From positions 99,661-163,660 of the forward strand of contig NZ_CANMJY010000010.1 in NCBI RefSeq assembly GCF_947498345.1: a stretch of DNA of 64,000 nucleotides. Reading direction: 5' to 3'. Shown in pieces: positions 42,203 to 51,021 of the stretch. This stretch comes from an uncultured Winogradskyella sp. Lineage in GTDB: Bacteria > Bacteroidota > Bacteroidia > Flavobacteriales > Flavobacteriaceae. The notes below the pieces were generated by a model. The model searched no databases. It was given only the letters and a program-made list of their open reading frames with translations, and was not told the DNA's origin. Every line of letters starts with the position of its first letter. The stretch's first letter is position 1. The position numbers and the translations under genes were made by a program.

Positions 42203-43600
42203 GTGAAAACAGTTAAAACGGATATCATACCAAAACGACAGCAATTTGCTAAGATTGCAGCTAGTCATACCCTAAATTATGAGGCTATTTGCGTTTTTAT
42301 GGCAACAGGTTTTTTTCTCGATCAGGATTGTTATTATAAAGATGAAGTTTGTCTAAGGCCAGCAACTAATAATGTAATTGATAAAGATGGTATACTGGTT
42401 TCTAGTGAACCTTGGTTTAAATGGCATTATACACCTTCTAACCTTAGTTATGAAGAGGTTTTGATGAATTTTATGTCAGTTTTTGAAAATGTTATAGATC
42501 GTCAAACAACCAATCAAAAAGTAATATTACCATTATCTGGTGGCTTAGATAGTAGAACTCAAGCGGTAGCTTTAAAGCATCTCAAAAAAGATGTTACTTC
42601 ATACAGCTATAACTTTGAAAATGGTTATCCGGAAACAAAACTATCTCAAGCTATAGCAAATGTGTGCAATTTTCCTTTCAAACCTTTTAGTATAACAAAA
42701 CACTATTTGTGGAATCATATTCATGAGCTTGCCGAGATTAATAGTTGTCTTGCTGAATTTACACATCCTAGGCAGATGGCGGTTTTAGATGAGCTGAGGA
42801 ACTTAGGTGATGTTTTTTCTTTAGGACATTGGGGAGATGTTTTGTTTGATGCGCAAACTAAAAATCAATTGTCCTTAGAGGAAGAGGTTAATTTAGTTCT
42901 AAAAAAAATAGTGAAACCTGGTGGATTAGAGTTGGCGATTAAACTTTGGCAATCTTGGAACTTAGAAGGAGAGTTTGAGGATTATTTAAGAAGCAGGGTT
43001 AAATCCTTATTAATGGATATTAATATAGATAATTCTAGTGCAAAAATCAGGGCCTTTAAATCTATGTATTGGGCTCCAAGATGGACTACGGCTAATCTTA
43101 CTATATTTGAAGCAGCAGCACCAATAACATTACCATATTATAGTGATGAAATGTGCGAATTTATATGTAGTGTTCCCGAAGCTTATTTAGCAAATAGAAA
43201 ATTGCAAATTGATTATATAAAACGACGAAATATTAAGCTAGCAAAAATTACATGGCATGAGCATAGACCTTTTAATTTAAATACATATCTATACAATAGA
43301 AAACCTTATAATTATCCTTACCGTATATTCAATAAAATTAAAAGGATTAAGAACAATTTAATAGGTCAAGCCTATGTGCAACGTAATTGGGAACTCCAGT
43401 TTCTAGGGACTAAAAATGACACATATTTGCGAAAATATTTATTTGAAAATGGCTTGGAAGTATTAGTTGAAAATGAAATTACTAAACATTTTTATAAAAG
43501 TTTTAGAGAGAAGAATAGTGTAAAATATTCGCACACGTTGAGTATGCTCTTAACACTCTCGCTATGGCAATCTACTTTTAATGGAAAAAACAAAACCTAA
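42203..43600 (+). CDS. asparagine-synthetase-like ATP-dependent amide ligase lacking the glutaminase domain
   Basis: A 465-residue protein with a GTG start. The PP-loop SGGLDSRTQ (112-120) and following strand YSYNFENGYPETKL match the C-terminal synthetase domain of asparagine synthetase B, which adenylates a carboxylate. The N-terminal Ntn-glutaminase domain with its catalytic Cys is absent; the protein begins at the linker (LNYEAICVFMATGF). It could use free ammonia or an amine to make an amide, for example on a uronic acid or acyl group of the glycan. It overlaps the next GT4 gene by 20 bases. Confidence 0.82.
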   Translation: MKTVKTDIIPKRQQFAKIAASHTLNYEAICVFMATGFFLDQDCYYKDEVCLRPATNNVIDKDGILVSSEPWFKWHYTPSNLSYEEVLMNFMSVFENVIDRQTTNQKVILPLSGGLDSRTQAVALKHLKKDVTSYSYNFENGYPETKLSQAIANVCNFPFKPFSITKHYLWNHIHELAEINSCLAEFTHPRQMAVLDELRNLGDVFSLGHWGDVLFDAQTKNQLSLEEEVNLVLKKIVKPGGLELAIKLWQSWNLEGEFEDYLRSRVKSLLMDINIDNSSAKIRAFKSMYWAPRWTTANLTIFEAAAPITLPYYSDEMCEFICSVPEAYLANRKLQIDYIKRRNIKLAKITWHEHRPFNLNTYLYNRKPYNYPYRIFNKIKRIKNNLIGQAYVQRNWELQFLGTKNDTYLRKYLFENGLEVLVENEITKHFYKSFREKNSVKYSHTLSMLLTLSLWQSTFNGKNKT

Positions 43601-44639
43601 AATACTTTTTACTATACCCAATTTTAAAACAGCAGGAAGTCAGTTTGTGCTTCTCGCTATAATGCGTGGGATAAAAGAAACGTCTAGATATAAGGTTTTT
43701 GTAGCTGTAGAGAATAATTACGATTGTATACCAGAAGCGGTTTCAGAAAACGATTGTATTTTTTTAAATTATGAAGGTAAAACTATAAAGGACACCTTCT
43801 ATCTATTGGGTTTACTTAAAAAGTATAGAATAGATATATTACATTCTTGGGATTATAAATCTTCTTTAGTTGAAGCTTTAGCATGTAGGTTATCTGGTAC
43901 CAAATATCTTTATACTAAAAAGAATAATTCATGGTCAAAGCGATGGGTTTTTAAAAGTATATTGTCTAGTCATATTGCCTATGATAATCCAGAAATGGAA
44001 GAACGGTTTTTTAAAAATTGGTTATTAAAATCTAAAACGAGTTTTATTCCTCATGGTGTAGATTTAAACCTGTTTTTACCTCAAAACTCTAGAGAACGTA
44101 ATACGTTTAATATATGTTGCATTGGTAATATAGTTGCTAATAAGAATCAGGGTCAAATCATTGAGGCTTTAGTAGAGTTACCAAAAAGTATTCATCTTAA
44201 CCTATATGGTAGAGAGGATAATGATTACAGGCACTATTTAAATGAATTAGTCTCTAAGCACCGTTTGGAGAATCGTGTACACTTTTGGGGATATATAAAG
44301 AACTCAGAAATCCCACAAGTGCTGTCTAATCAAGATGTATTTGTATTGGCTTCTCGTCAAGAAGGTCTTCCTGTAAGTATTCTTGAAGCTTTAGCCTCAG
44401 GAATCCCGGTATTAAGTTCAGATTCTGGTGGAGGAGCACGTTATATTTTACATAACGGCAATGGTGGTTATATCTTCAATTCTTCTGAAGATTTAGTTGC
44501 AAAGATCAATAATTTATACAGCGACAAGATTTTGTATGAGGAATTAAAACTAAAAGCCGTAGAAAATGTAAGGTCACGTTTTTCCCTTCAAATGGAAATT
44601 AATGCCTACAAAGATTTATATTTGAAATTAATCAAATAA
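43581..44639 (+). CDS. glycosyltransferase family 4 protein
   Basis: A 352-residue GT-B enzyme. It starts KPKILFTIPNFKTAGSQFVLLAIMRG; domain 2 begins FNICCIGNIVANKNQGQIIEAL and contains ASRQEGLPVSILEALASGIPVLSSDSGGG, the nucleotide-sugar and E-x7-E region. The 20-base overlap with the asparagine-synthetase-like gene supports coupled translation. The donor and linkage are unknown. Confidence 0.92.
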   Translation: MEKTKPKILFTIPNFKTAGSQFVLLAIMRGIKETSRYKVFVAVENNYDCIPEAVSENDCIFLNYEGKTIKDTFYLLGLLKKYRIDILHSWDYKSSLVEALACRLSGTKYLYTKKNNSWSKRWVFKSILSSHIAYDNPEMEERFFKNWLLKSKTSFIPHGVDLNLFLPQNSRERNTFNICCIGNIVANKNQGQIIEALVELPKSIHLNLYGREDNDYRHYLNELVSKHRLENRVHFWGYIKNSEIPQVLSNQDVFVLASRQEGLPVSILEALASGIPVLSSDSGGGARYILHNGNGGYIFNSSEDLVAKINNLYSDKILYEELKLKAVENVRSRFSLQMEINAYKDLYLKLIK

Positions 44640-44662
44640 TTGTACAGTTTTACCCTACAACG

Positions 44663-45511
44663 CTGAAACGATTTAATAAACATATTATAATAGCTGGCTC
44701 AGCACGCAGCGGAACAAGTTGGCTTGCAGAAATAATTGCATTACAATTTAGATATAGACTTTTGTTTGAACCTGAGCATGAATTTCAAACTAAAGAAGGA
44801 CACCTTATTTGTGATAAGTACCTTTCTAAAGAATCAATTACATCGTCCCAGAAAAAGTACATAAACCGAGTTCTTAACAATAGAGTAGATTCTGACTGGA
44901 TTGGACAAATAAGCAACCGTAGATTTAAAATGCATTTATGGCCATTTCTACCTAAGAAATATATTATAAAATTTGTACGATGTAATTTAGGAGTATCATT
45001 TCTTAATTCGTTTTACGACATTCCTGTGTTGTTTTTTATAAGAAACCCTTACGATGTGGTTTTTTCACAAAACCGAGTAAAATTTAGTTGGCTCTACGAT
45101 CTTACCCATTTTAAGAAGCAAGAACATTTAACACGTATTTTAGAACATAAATATAGTTTTCAATGGAAAGAGCTCGATAGTTTCAATGACATTGAGATTT
45201 TAACATTGAGATGGTGCATAGAAAATAAAGTGATTTTTGATTTAAGCCCTACTAATCAAAACAACTTCATAGTTCTTCATTATGAAGAATTAAAGGCAGA
45301 TATAAATATATATTATGATTTGTGTAAAACGCTTAATATAAAGCCTTTGTCTAATATAGAAGACGTGTACAGTAAGCCTTCTTCTAAAACACATCCTAAA
45401 AGTTATATTAGAGATAATGATAAAGATTCAAAACATGAATATGATATAGATACTATGGCTATCAAAGGTATTTTAGACCGATTCAAGGTAACAGCATATA
45501 CCAAAAATTAA
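44663..45511 (+). CDS. sulfotransferase domain protein, non-ATG start
   Basis: An ATG or TTG start inside the frame at 44762 would remove the phosphosulfate loop. Reading upstream in the same frame restores IIIAGSARSGTSWLAEIIA, a clear 5'-PSB loop. No ATG, GTG or TTG precedes it in frame; the best starts are CTG at 44663 (giving MKRFNKHIIIAG) or ATT at 44639, which overlaps the previous stop. The 3'-phosphate loop is FIRNPYDVVFSQNRVKF. From CTG the protein is 282 residues. It lacks a signal peptide and should be cytosolic. Confidence 0.78.
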   Translation: MKRFNKHIIIAGSARSGTSWLAEIIALQFRYRLLFEPEHEFQTKEGHLICDKYLSKESITSSQKKYINRVLNNRVDSDWIGQISNRRFKMHLWPFLPKKYIIKFVRCNLGVSFLNSFYDIPVLFFIRNPYDVVFSQNRVKFSWLYDLTHFKKQEHLTRILEHKYSFQWKELDSFNDIEILTLRWCIENKVIFDLSPTNQNNFIVLHYEELKADINIYYDLCKTLNIKPLSNIEDVYSKPSSKTHPKSYIRDNDKDSKHEYDIDTMAIKGILDRFKVTAYTKN

Positions 45512-45522
45512 GTTGTGATTAA

Positions 45523-46311
45523 GTGAGAACTTTTTTAAAAAGAAGATATAAACGTTTTAAAGCCCATTATGCAAGGTATGTGTACAATAAAAACGCACCT
45601 TATCTTAAGCAATATGATAGAGTATATCACGTACATATAAGAAAAAGTGCAGGAACAAGTATTAACTCAGCGTTTTGGAATATAGCAGGTTTAAATCTTA
45701 AATCTGTTAAGCGTAAAGCACTATTAATAAAAGGGAGCTATGTTTTTGTAAGGAATAATGAGAACTTAATCAATGATGGTTGTTATTTTTATGCGAATTC
45801 TCATATTCCCTATTGGAATCTGAATATTCCTACAAATACATTTGTATTTTGTATGTTAAGAGATCCTTACAAACGTTTAGTTTCATTATACAGATATTTA
45901 AAATGGGTGAAAGATCTCGATCCAAAGGAGGCTACCTCAATAGAGCCCTACTACAATACGATATATAAGCAAACAGTTTGGTTAGGTAATAGCTTCAATG
46001 ATTTTTTAGATAATGTGCCAATGAAACATATTCAGAATCAATTATATATGTTTTCTGAAACAGGTAATGTTGAAGAAGCTTTGCATAATATTAGTAAACT
46101 CGATGCGATTTACCACCAAGAAAAGTTTGAAGAGGCTATCACCGATTTGAGTTTATTGATTGGTAAAGAATTGCAAGTGAAAAAAGAACGTGTATTTGGA
46201 AAAAATGAAACTATAGTTATATCATATGAAGAAGAGCTAAAGGCACGAGAAAAACTGGCTAAAGCTTACCAGTTTTATAATAATGTTCAACTAAAAGTTG
46301 CAAAAAAATGA
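45523..46311 (+). CDS. sulfotransferase family 2 domain protein
   Basis: A 262-residue protein with a GTG start. The 5'-PSB loop is HIRKSAGTSINSAFW (38-52), with Lys41, and the 3' loop is CMLRDPYKRLVSLYRYL (about 111-127). Both fit the Sulfotransfer_2 group (chondroitin/dermatan or HNK-1 type). The donor would be PAPS, made by genes not in the window. It overlaps the next GT4 gene by four bases and lies 11 bases after the previous sulfotransferase. Confidence 0.85.
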   Translation: MRTFLKRRYKRFKAHYARYVYNKNAPYLKQYDRVYHVHIRKSAGTSINSAFWNIAGLNLKSVKRKALLIKGSYVFVRNNENLINDGCYFYANSHIPYWNLNIPTNTFVFCMLRDPYKRLVSLYRYLKWVKDLDPKEATSIEPYYNTIYKQTVWLGNSFNDFLDNVPMKHIQNQLYMFSETGNVEEALHNISKLDAIYHQEKFEEAITDLSLLIGKELQVKKERVFGKNETIVISYEEELKAREKLAKAYQFYNNVQLKVAKK

Positions 46312-47504
46312 AAATAGGTCTCGTCTTACCTGCAACTCCTCGTTATTCTGAAACATTTTTTGTTAATAAAATCAAAGGGCTTCAGGATAATGGTTATTCA
46401 GTTGCATTATTTGTGCAGACAGTAAGGCCAAATTTCAACCTCTGTCCTGTATACAAAACACCTCAAGTTCATAAAAATAAACTCGTATTAGTATTTAACT
46501 TGCTGTGGACGGTTGTGACACTTTTTCCTCATATTAAAAAAGTGCTGAAATTCTATAGGCTTTCAAAATTATCAAAACAGCAAAGTAGCGATATATTAAA
46601 ACAAATTTTTCTCAATAGTCATATTCTTAAAAAACATCTGGATTGGCTGCATTTTGGGTTTGCCACTCAAGCTATAGGGAGCGAATTAATAGCCAAGGCT
46701 ATTAATGCAAAAATGGCAGTTAGCTTAAGAGGTTTTGACATTAATATATACCCTAAAAAGCATAAGAATTGCTATACTTTGCTTTGGGAAAATATTGATA
46801 AAGTACACTCAATTTCTAAATATCTATATAGTGAAGCTTTACGTTTAGGATTACCCAAAAATATTCCATATTCTATTATTGCGCCTGCAGTAGATATCAA
46901 TAAGATTAAAGCTATAACTGAATCATCTCATATAAAACAAAATAAAAATCTTAAACTATGTTCAGTTGCGCGATTAAATTGGATAAAGGGCCTTACTACA
47001 GGTATAAAAACCATTGCAATACTGAAAGAAGTATATGCAGACATTGAATTTCATATAATTGGTGATGGCAACACTAAAGAACGAGAACGCTATTTATTTC
47101 TCGTTATGCAATTAGGGCTAGAGGATAACGTCTTTTTTCATTATAAATTAGAGCATAAACAAACATTAGAACTAATCGCCAGTAGCGACCTCTATATACA
47201 GACGAGTATCAATGAAGGCTTTTGCAATGCGGTTATAGAGGCTCAAGCATTGGGTAAGTTATGTGTAGCGACAAATGTTGGCGGATTAAAAGAAAACATA
47301 ATAGATGGAAAAACAGGATGGTTAGTGCCTAAACAAAACCCACAAGAAGTTTCAAGAAAAATACGGTACGTTTTAGAACTCGATAATAAAGAAAAAACAG
47401 AAGTTTCTCAGAATGCTTTAAAAAGAGTGAAAAATGAATTCAATCTGGAAAATCAAAGAAAACAGTTCATAGACTTTTACTGTGATAGGGTTAGTTCGTT
47501 TTGA
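46308..47504 (+). CDS. glycosyltransferase family 4 protein
   Basis: A 398-residue GT-B enzyme. It begins MKIGLVLPATPRYSETFFVNKIKGL, a WcaL/AmsK-like opening. The second domain has LKLCSVARLNWIKGLTTGIKTI and TSINEGFCNAVIEAQALGKLCVATNVGGLKE, with the expected E-x7-E pair. It overlaps the sulfotransferase gene by four bases. A possible internal promoter follows its stop. Confidence 0.92.
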   Translation: MKIGLVLPATPRYSETFFVNKIKGLQDNGYSVALFVQTVRPNFNLCPVYKTPQVHKNKLVLVFNLLWTVVTLFPHIKKVLKFYRLSKLSKQQSSDILKQIFLNSHILKKHLDWLHFGFATQAIGSELIAKAINAKMAVSLRGFDINIYPKKHKNCYTLLWENIDKVHSISKYLYSEALRLGLPKNIPYSIIAPAVDINKIKAITESSHIKQNKNLKLCSVARLNWIKGLTTGIKTIAILKEVYADIEFHIIGDGNTKERERYLFLVMQLGLEDNVFFHYKLEHKQTLELIASSDLYIQTSINEGFCNAVIEAQALGKLCVATNVGGLKENIIDGKTGWLVPKQNPQEVSRKIRYVLELDNKEKTEVSQNALKRVKNEFNLENQRKQFIDFYCDRVSSF

Positions 47505-47536
47505 TTGATATCTCTAGCTTATTTTTAGCTACTTCT

Positions 47537-47568
47537 TTTGAGAATTAATATAAAGTTCTGTACTTTTC
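47537..47568 (+). promoter_or_regulatory. possible internal promoter in the polysaccharide locus
   Basis: TTTG at 47537-47540 is followed after 20 bases by TACTTTTC (47561-47568), one mismatch from TAnnTTTG, five bases before the ATG at 47573. If active it would give a leaderless message for the exostosin-like gene and those downstream. It closely resembles the box before the MATE gene. Confidence 0.4.
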
Positions 47569-47572
47569 GCTT

Positions 47573-48637
47573 ATGATATTGTTTTTCCCTAACAAACACT
47601 ACGACAAGAATCATAGAAGACATCTGTTTCCTATGTTAAAGCCTTTTATTAAAGGGCCAAATTTCACGGATCAACAGCGGATAGCACAATATGGTATATC
47701 TGATAAAGACTATACTTTTACAGATAAAATAGAAGATGCAAAATTTGCTATTCTAACTATGTCATGGTTGTATTATAAGTTAACAAATCAATCAGAGAAA
47801 GCAATTCAATTTATAGAAAAAGCTAATAAGTTAAATAAGCAAGTTTTGGTTTTTATACCTAGTGATTTTGGGATAAAAATACCAAAACACCTCGATGTAA
47901 TTGTTTTAAGGGCTCAAGGTTATAAGTCTAAACTTAATAGCAAACATAATGGTTTGCCTGTTTTTGTACCTGACCCACTAAAAAAATATTATCAAACAGA
48001 TACAGTATATACCAGGCCATATAATACCAACCCTACTGTTGGATTCTGTGGTCAGGCTGATTCTAATACATTTGAAACAATTAAAGAATTAGCAAAAATA
48101 GCGTTAAGAAATATGTTGTATTATACAGGGTTGAGGTATAAGACTCCACATCAATTAATAGCTACAAAACATCTTAGATATAAGCTTATAACACGTTTGA
48201 AGAGTAATAATAAAATAAACTCCAATTTTATTTTAAGAAAAGCGCATAGAGCAGGTGTAGAGTTTTTAAAAGGAAGAAATACACATAAAACGACCTATGA
48301 ATTTTTTGATAATATAAAAGATTCTGATTATGTACTGTGTGTAAGAGGAGTTGGGAATTTTTCGGTCAGATTTTATGAAACCTTGGCTATGGGTAGAATC
48401 CCTGTTTTTTTAAATACAGATTGTATCTTGCCACACGATGATGACTTAAATTGGAAAAATCACGTTGTTTGGGTTGATTATAAAGACAGACATCGTGTTG
48501 CAGATATAGTAATAGATTATCATTCTAGATTAGATGAAGGTAAACTAAATGCCAAGTTTAAGGAAAATAGGAGATTGTGGGAAGATAAGCTTCAGTTAAA
48601 ATCGTATTTTGAAACAATTTTTAACCATTTAGAATAA
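47573..48637 (+). CDS. exostosin-like (GT47-type) glycosyltransferase
   Basis: A 354-residue protein. The C-terminal half carries the exostosin signature: TTYEFFDNIKDSDYVLCVRGVGNFSVRFYETLAMGRIPVFLNTDCILPHDD, where RFYE and GxIPV are characteristic (donor side of the GT-B fold). The N-terminal domain includes ILTMSWLYYKLTN and QVLVFIPSDFGI. Exostosin relatives make heparan-like glycosaminoglycans in eukaryotes and surface glycans in bacteria. The gene is preceded by a 68-base gap with a possible promoter. Confidence 0.85.
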   Translation: MILFFPNKHYDKNHRRHLFPMLKPFIKGPNFTDQQRIAQYGISDKDYTFTDKIEDAKFAILTMSWLYYKLTNQSEKAIQFIEKANKLNKQVLVFIPSDFGIKIPKHLDVIVLRAQGYKSKLNSKHNGLPVFVPDPLKKYYQTDTVYTRPYNTNPTVGFCGQADSNTFETIKELAKIALRNMLYYTGLRYKTPHQLIATKHLRYKLITRLKSNNKINSNFILRKAHRAGVEFLKGRNTHKTTYEFFDNIKDSDYVLCVRGVGNFSVRFYETLAMGRIPVFLNTDCILPHDDDLNWKNHVVWVDYKDRHRVADIVIDYHSRLDEGKLNAKFKENRRLWEDKLQLKSYFETIFNHLE

Positions 48638-48640
48638 AAT

Positions 48641-49966
48641 TTGCCTTTCACTTTTTTAAAATATATTCAACCGACTAACTATTTTGCCTTGCAAGCAAAG
48701 CAATCTTTTGTTTTTCCTGTTTACAATGATTTACCAGAGTCGGTAAAAATAGTATTAACAAAAGATGAGAATTATAAAGATAAAGATGCTACTCTTTACG
48801 ATTTATCATGGCAAGCATTGCAGTTGGGTTTTATAGGTGAAGTAAAAACCTTTAGTACTTTTAAGACCCTATCTAAGGTTGATAATTACAGATTTATTAG
48901 AAAATATTTTAATCAGGTATGGGCTGTATATATCTTATTACTTAGAGTTGTAACGCTAAAGAATCCGTTTACAGAGATAAATGCATTTTTAAAGTCTAGA
49001 TCGGTAAAACGCTCAAAATACTTAAAAACACCAATTTTATATCCTAAATGGAAAACATTTGATTCCAAACTATTGAGGGAAAAGTCATTGGTAAGTGTTG
49101 TCATACCTACTCTAAATAGATATAAATACTTAAAGGATGTACTTAGTGATTTAGAGAAGCAAGATTATTTAAATTTTGAAGTCATTATTATAGATCAATC
49201 CGACCCTTTTAACAATGATTTTTATAAAGATTTTGAATTAGATTTAATAGTTCACCATCAAAAAGAAAGAGCACTATGGTTAGCACGTAATGAGGCAATA
49301 AAAATGAGTAAAGGAGAATTCTTATTATTATTTGATGATGATAGTAGAGTAGAACCTAATTGGATTTCAAACCATGTAAAATGTTTAGATTTTTTTAATG
49401 CAGATATTTCTTCGGGTGTATCCATATCTCTTGTAGGAGCCAAAGTTCCGGAGAATTATACTTTCTTTAGAAGATCTGATCAGTTAGATACAGGTAATGT
49501 TCTCATAAAAAAACAGGTTTTTAGAAACATAGGATTATTTGATAGACAATTTGAAAAGCAGCGTATGGGTGACGGAGAATATGGATTAAGAGCGCATGTT
49601 AATGGTTTTTTAAATGTCTCTAACCCGTTCGCTCAGCGTTTACACCTTAAAGTTGGTTCAGGAGGTTTAAGAGAAATGGGAAGTTGGGATGGATTTAGAC
49701 CAAAAAAATGGTTTGGTCCTCGGCCTATTCCAAGCGTTTTGTATTACTTTAGACGTTATTATGGTACCAAGCGTACGTTATTATCATTACTAAAGACTGT
49801 GCCTCCTTCAGTAATTCCTTATAGCTTTAAAGGCAATAAGATGGCTTTATTCTTTGGTTTTATTATAGCTTTTGTTCTATCACCTATTGTAATATTTCAA
49901 GTTTGTAGATCGTGGTACCTTGCAAGTAAAAAGATAGATTATGGTGCATTAATAGCAGAATTATGA
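48641..49966 (+). CDS. glycosyltransferase family 2 protein with N-terminal extension
   Basis: A 441-residue protein with a TTG start. The GT-A domain starts around residue 147 (SVVIPTLNRYKYLKDVLSDL), with VIIIDQSDPF and the metal site LLLFDDDSRVEPNW. KQRMGDGEYGLRAHVNGF follows the acceptor region. About 145 residues precede the catalytic domain and one hydrophobic helix lies near the C-terminus (FFGFIIAFVLSPIVIF). Its stop overlaps the next start (ATGA). Donor unknown. Confidence 0.9.
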   Translation: MPFTFLKYIQPTNYFALQAKQSFVFPVYNDLPESVKIVLTKDENYKDKDATLYDLSWQALQLGFIGEVKTFSTFKTLSKVDNYRFIRKYFNQVWAVYILLLRVVTLKNPFTEINAFLKSRSVKRSKYLKTPILYPKWKTFDSKLLREKSLVSVVIPTLNRYKYLKDVLSDLEKQDYLNFEVIIIDQSDPFNNDFYKDFELDLIVHHQKERALWLARNEAIKMSKGEFLLLFDDDSRVEPNWISNHVKCLDFFNADISSGVSISLVGAKVPENYTFFRRSDQLDTGNVLIKKQVFRNIGLFDRQFEKQRMGDGEYGLRAHVNGFLNVSNPFAQRLHLKVGSGGLREMGSWDGFRPKKWFGPRPIPSVLYYFRRYYGTKRTLLSLLKTVPPSVIPYSFKGNKMALFFGFIIAFVLSPIVIFQVCRSWYLASKKIDYGALIAEL

Positions 49967-51021
49967 TAATGAAAGTATTACAAGTTATAGATACGTTAAA
50001 AGTAGGTGGTGCAGAGCATATTACTGTATTGTTATCTAACTTGTTGTACGAGAGAAAGGTAGATGCAGCAGTTTTAATTTTAGTAGAAAAAGGCGAATTA
50101 TGTGGCTTGTTAAATACTAAAATCCCTGTATTTTTTTTAGAGAGAAAAAGAAGGTTTGACAAAAAAAAGCTAAAAGAAGTATCTCAATTAATTGATGAGT
50201 ATGACCTAGTCCATATACATTTAAAACATAATTTTAGATATGTGTCTTTGGCATCCAGGTATTTTAGTAAACAAAATCATAAGCTAATATTTCACGATCA
50301 TAGCCATTATTTCGGGGTTTCTAAATTAAGCGCACGTTCTGTAAAGGATAAACTATTTCAATCTGTTTTTAAGCCAGATTATTTTATAGGCGTTAGTCAG
50401 AGTAATTGTATTTGGGCGAGAGAAAGGTTACGCTTGCCCGAAGGGAAAATATTTCTATTAGAAAATACAATTGCTAAGCAAAATGTAGATGAAAAGCAAG
50501 CGATAAAAAGAGGTATTGTAATAGTGTCTAATATTAGTCGGGTTAAGAATATCGATTATGCAATTCGGCTAGCAAAGCATTTAAATGAAAGATTAACCAT
50601 ATTTGGTAAAATACGAGACGAAGATTATTTTAATGAGCTTGAAGAATTAGTTTCTCAGCTAGACTATGGAGAGCATGTTAAATTTGTTCATGATTGTAAT
50701 AATATACAACCAGAACTGTACAACTATAAATATGCTATTCATACATCGCATCAAGAGACTGGTCCATTAGTTCTTATAGAATATCTTGCACAGGGATTAC
50801 CTTTTTTGGCGTTTGCAACTGGACAAGTTTTTAAAACGATTAAAAGTGAATTACCACAATGTTTTATTTCAAAGTTTAATTTAGAATCCTGGTCTTTGAA
50901 AGTAAAAGAACTGGATAAACTTTCATCTACTTCTTTAGAACAGGTATATAGTGATTATTTTAGCAGTAATAATTATATTAATAGATGTCTAAGCATATAT
51001 CAAAAGGTTATAAACTCTTAG
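49963..51021 (+). CDS. glycosyltransferase family 4 protein
   Basis: A 352-residue GT-B enzyme. KVLQVIDTLKVGGAEHITVLL is the typical start; the ATG at 49963 overlaps the previous stop, with another ATG at 49969. Domain 2 begins GIVIVSNISRVKNIDYAIRLA, and the TSHQETGPLVLIEYLAQGLPFLAFATGQ segment carries the donor-site Glu pair. The 3' end overlaps the next gene by 37 bases. Confidence 0.92.
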   Translation: MIMKVLQVIDTLKVGGAEHITVLLSNLLYERKVDAAVLILVEKGELCGLLNTKIPVFFLERKRRFDKKKLKEVSQLIDEYDLVHIHLKHNFRYVSLASRYFSKQNHKLIFHDHSHYFGVSKLSARSVKDKLFQSVFKPDYFIGVSQSNCIWARERLRLPEGKIFLLENTIAKQNVDEKQAIKRGIVIVSNISRVKNIDYAIRLAKHLNERLTIFGKIRDEDYFNELEELVSQLDYGEHVKFVHDCNNIQPELYNYKYAIHTSHQETGPLVLIEYLAQGLPFLAFATGQVFKTIKSELPQCFISKFNLESWSLKVKELDKLSSTSLEQVYSDYFSSNNYINRCLSIYQKVINS

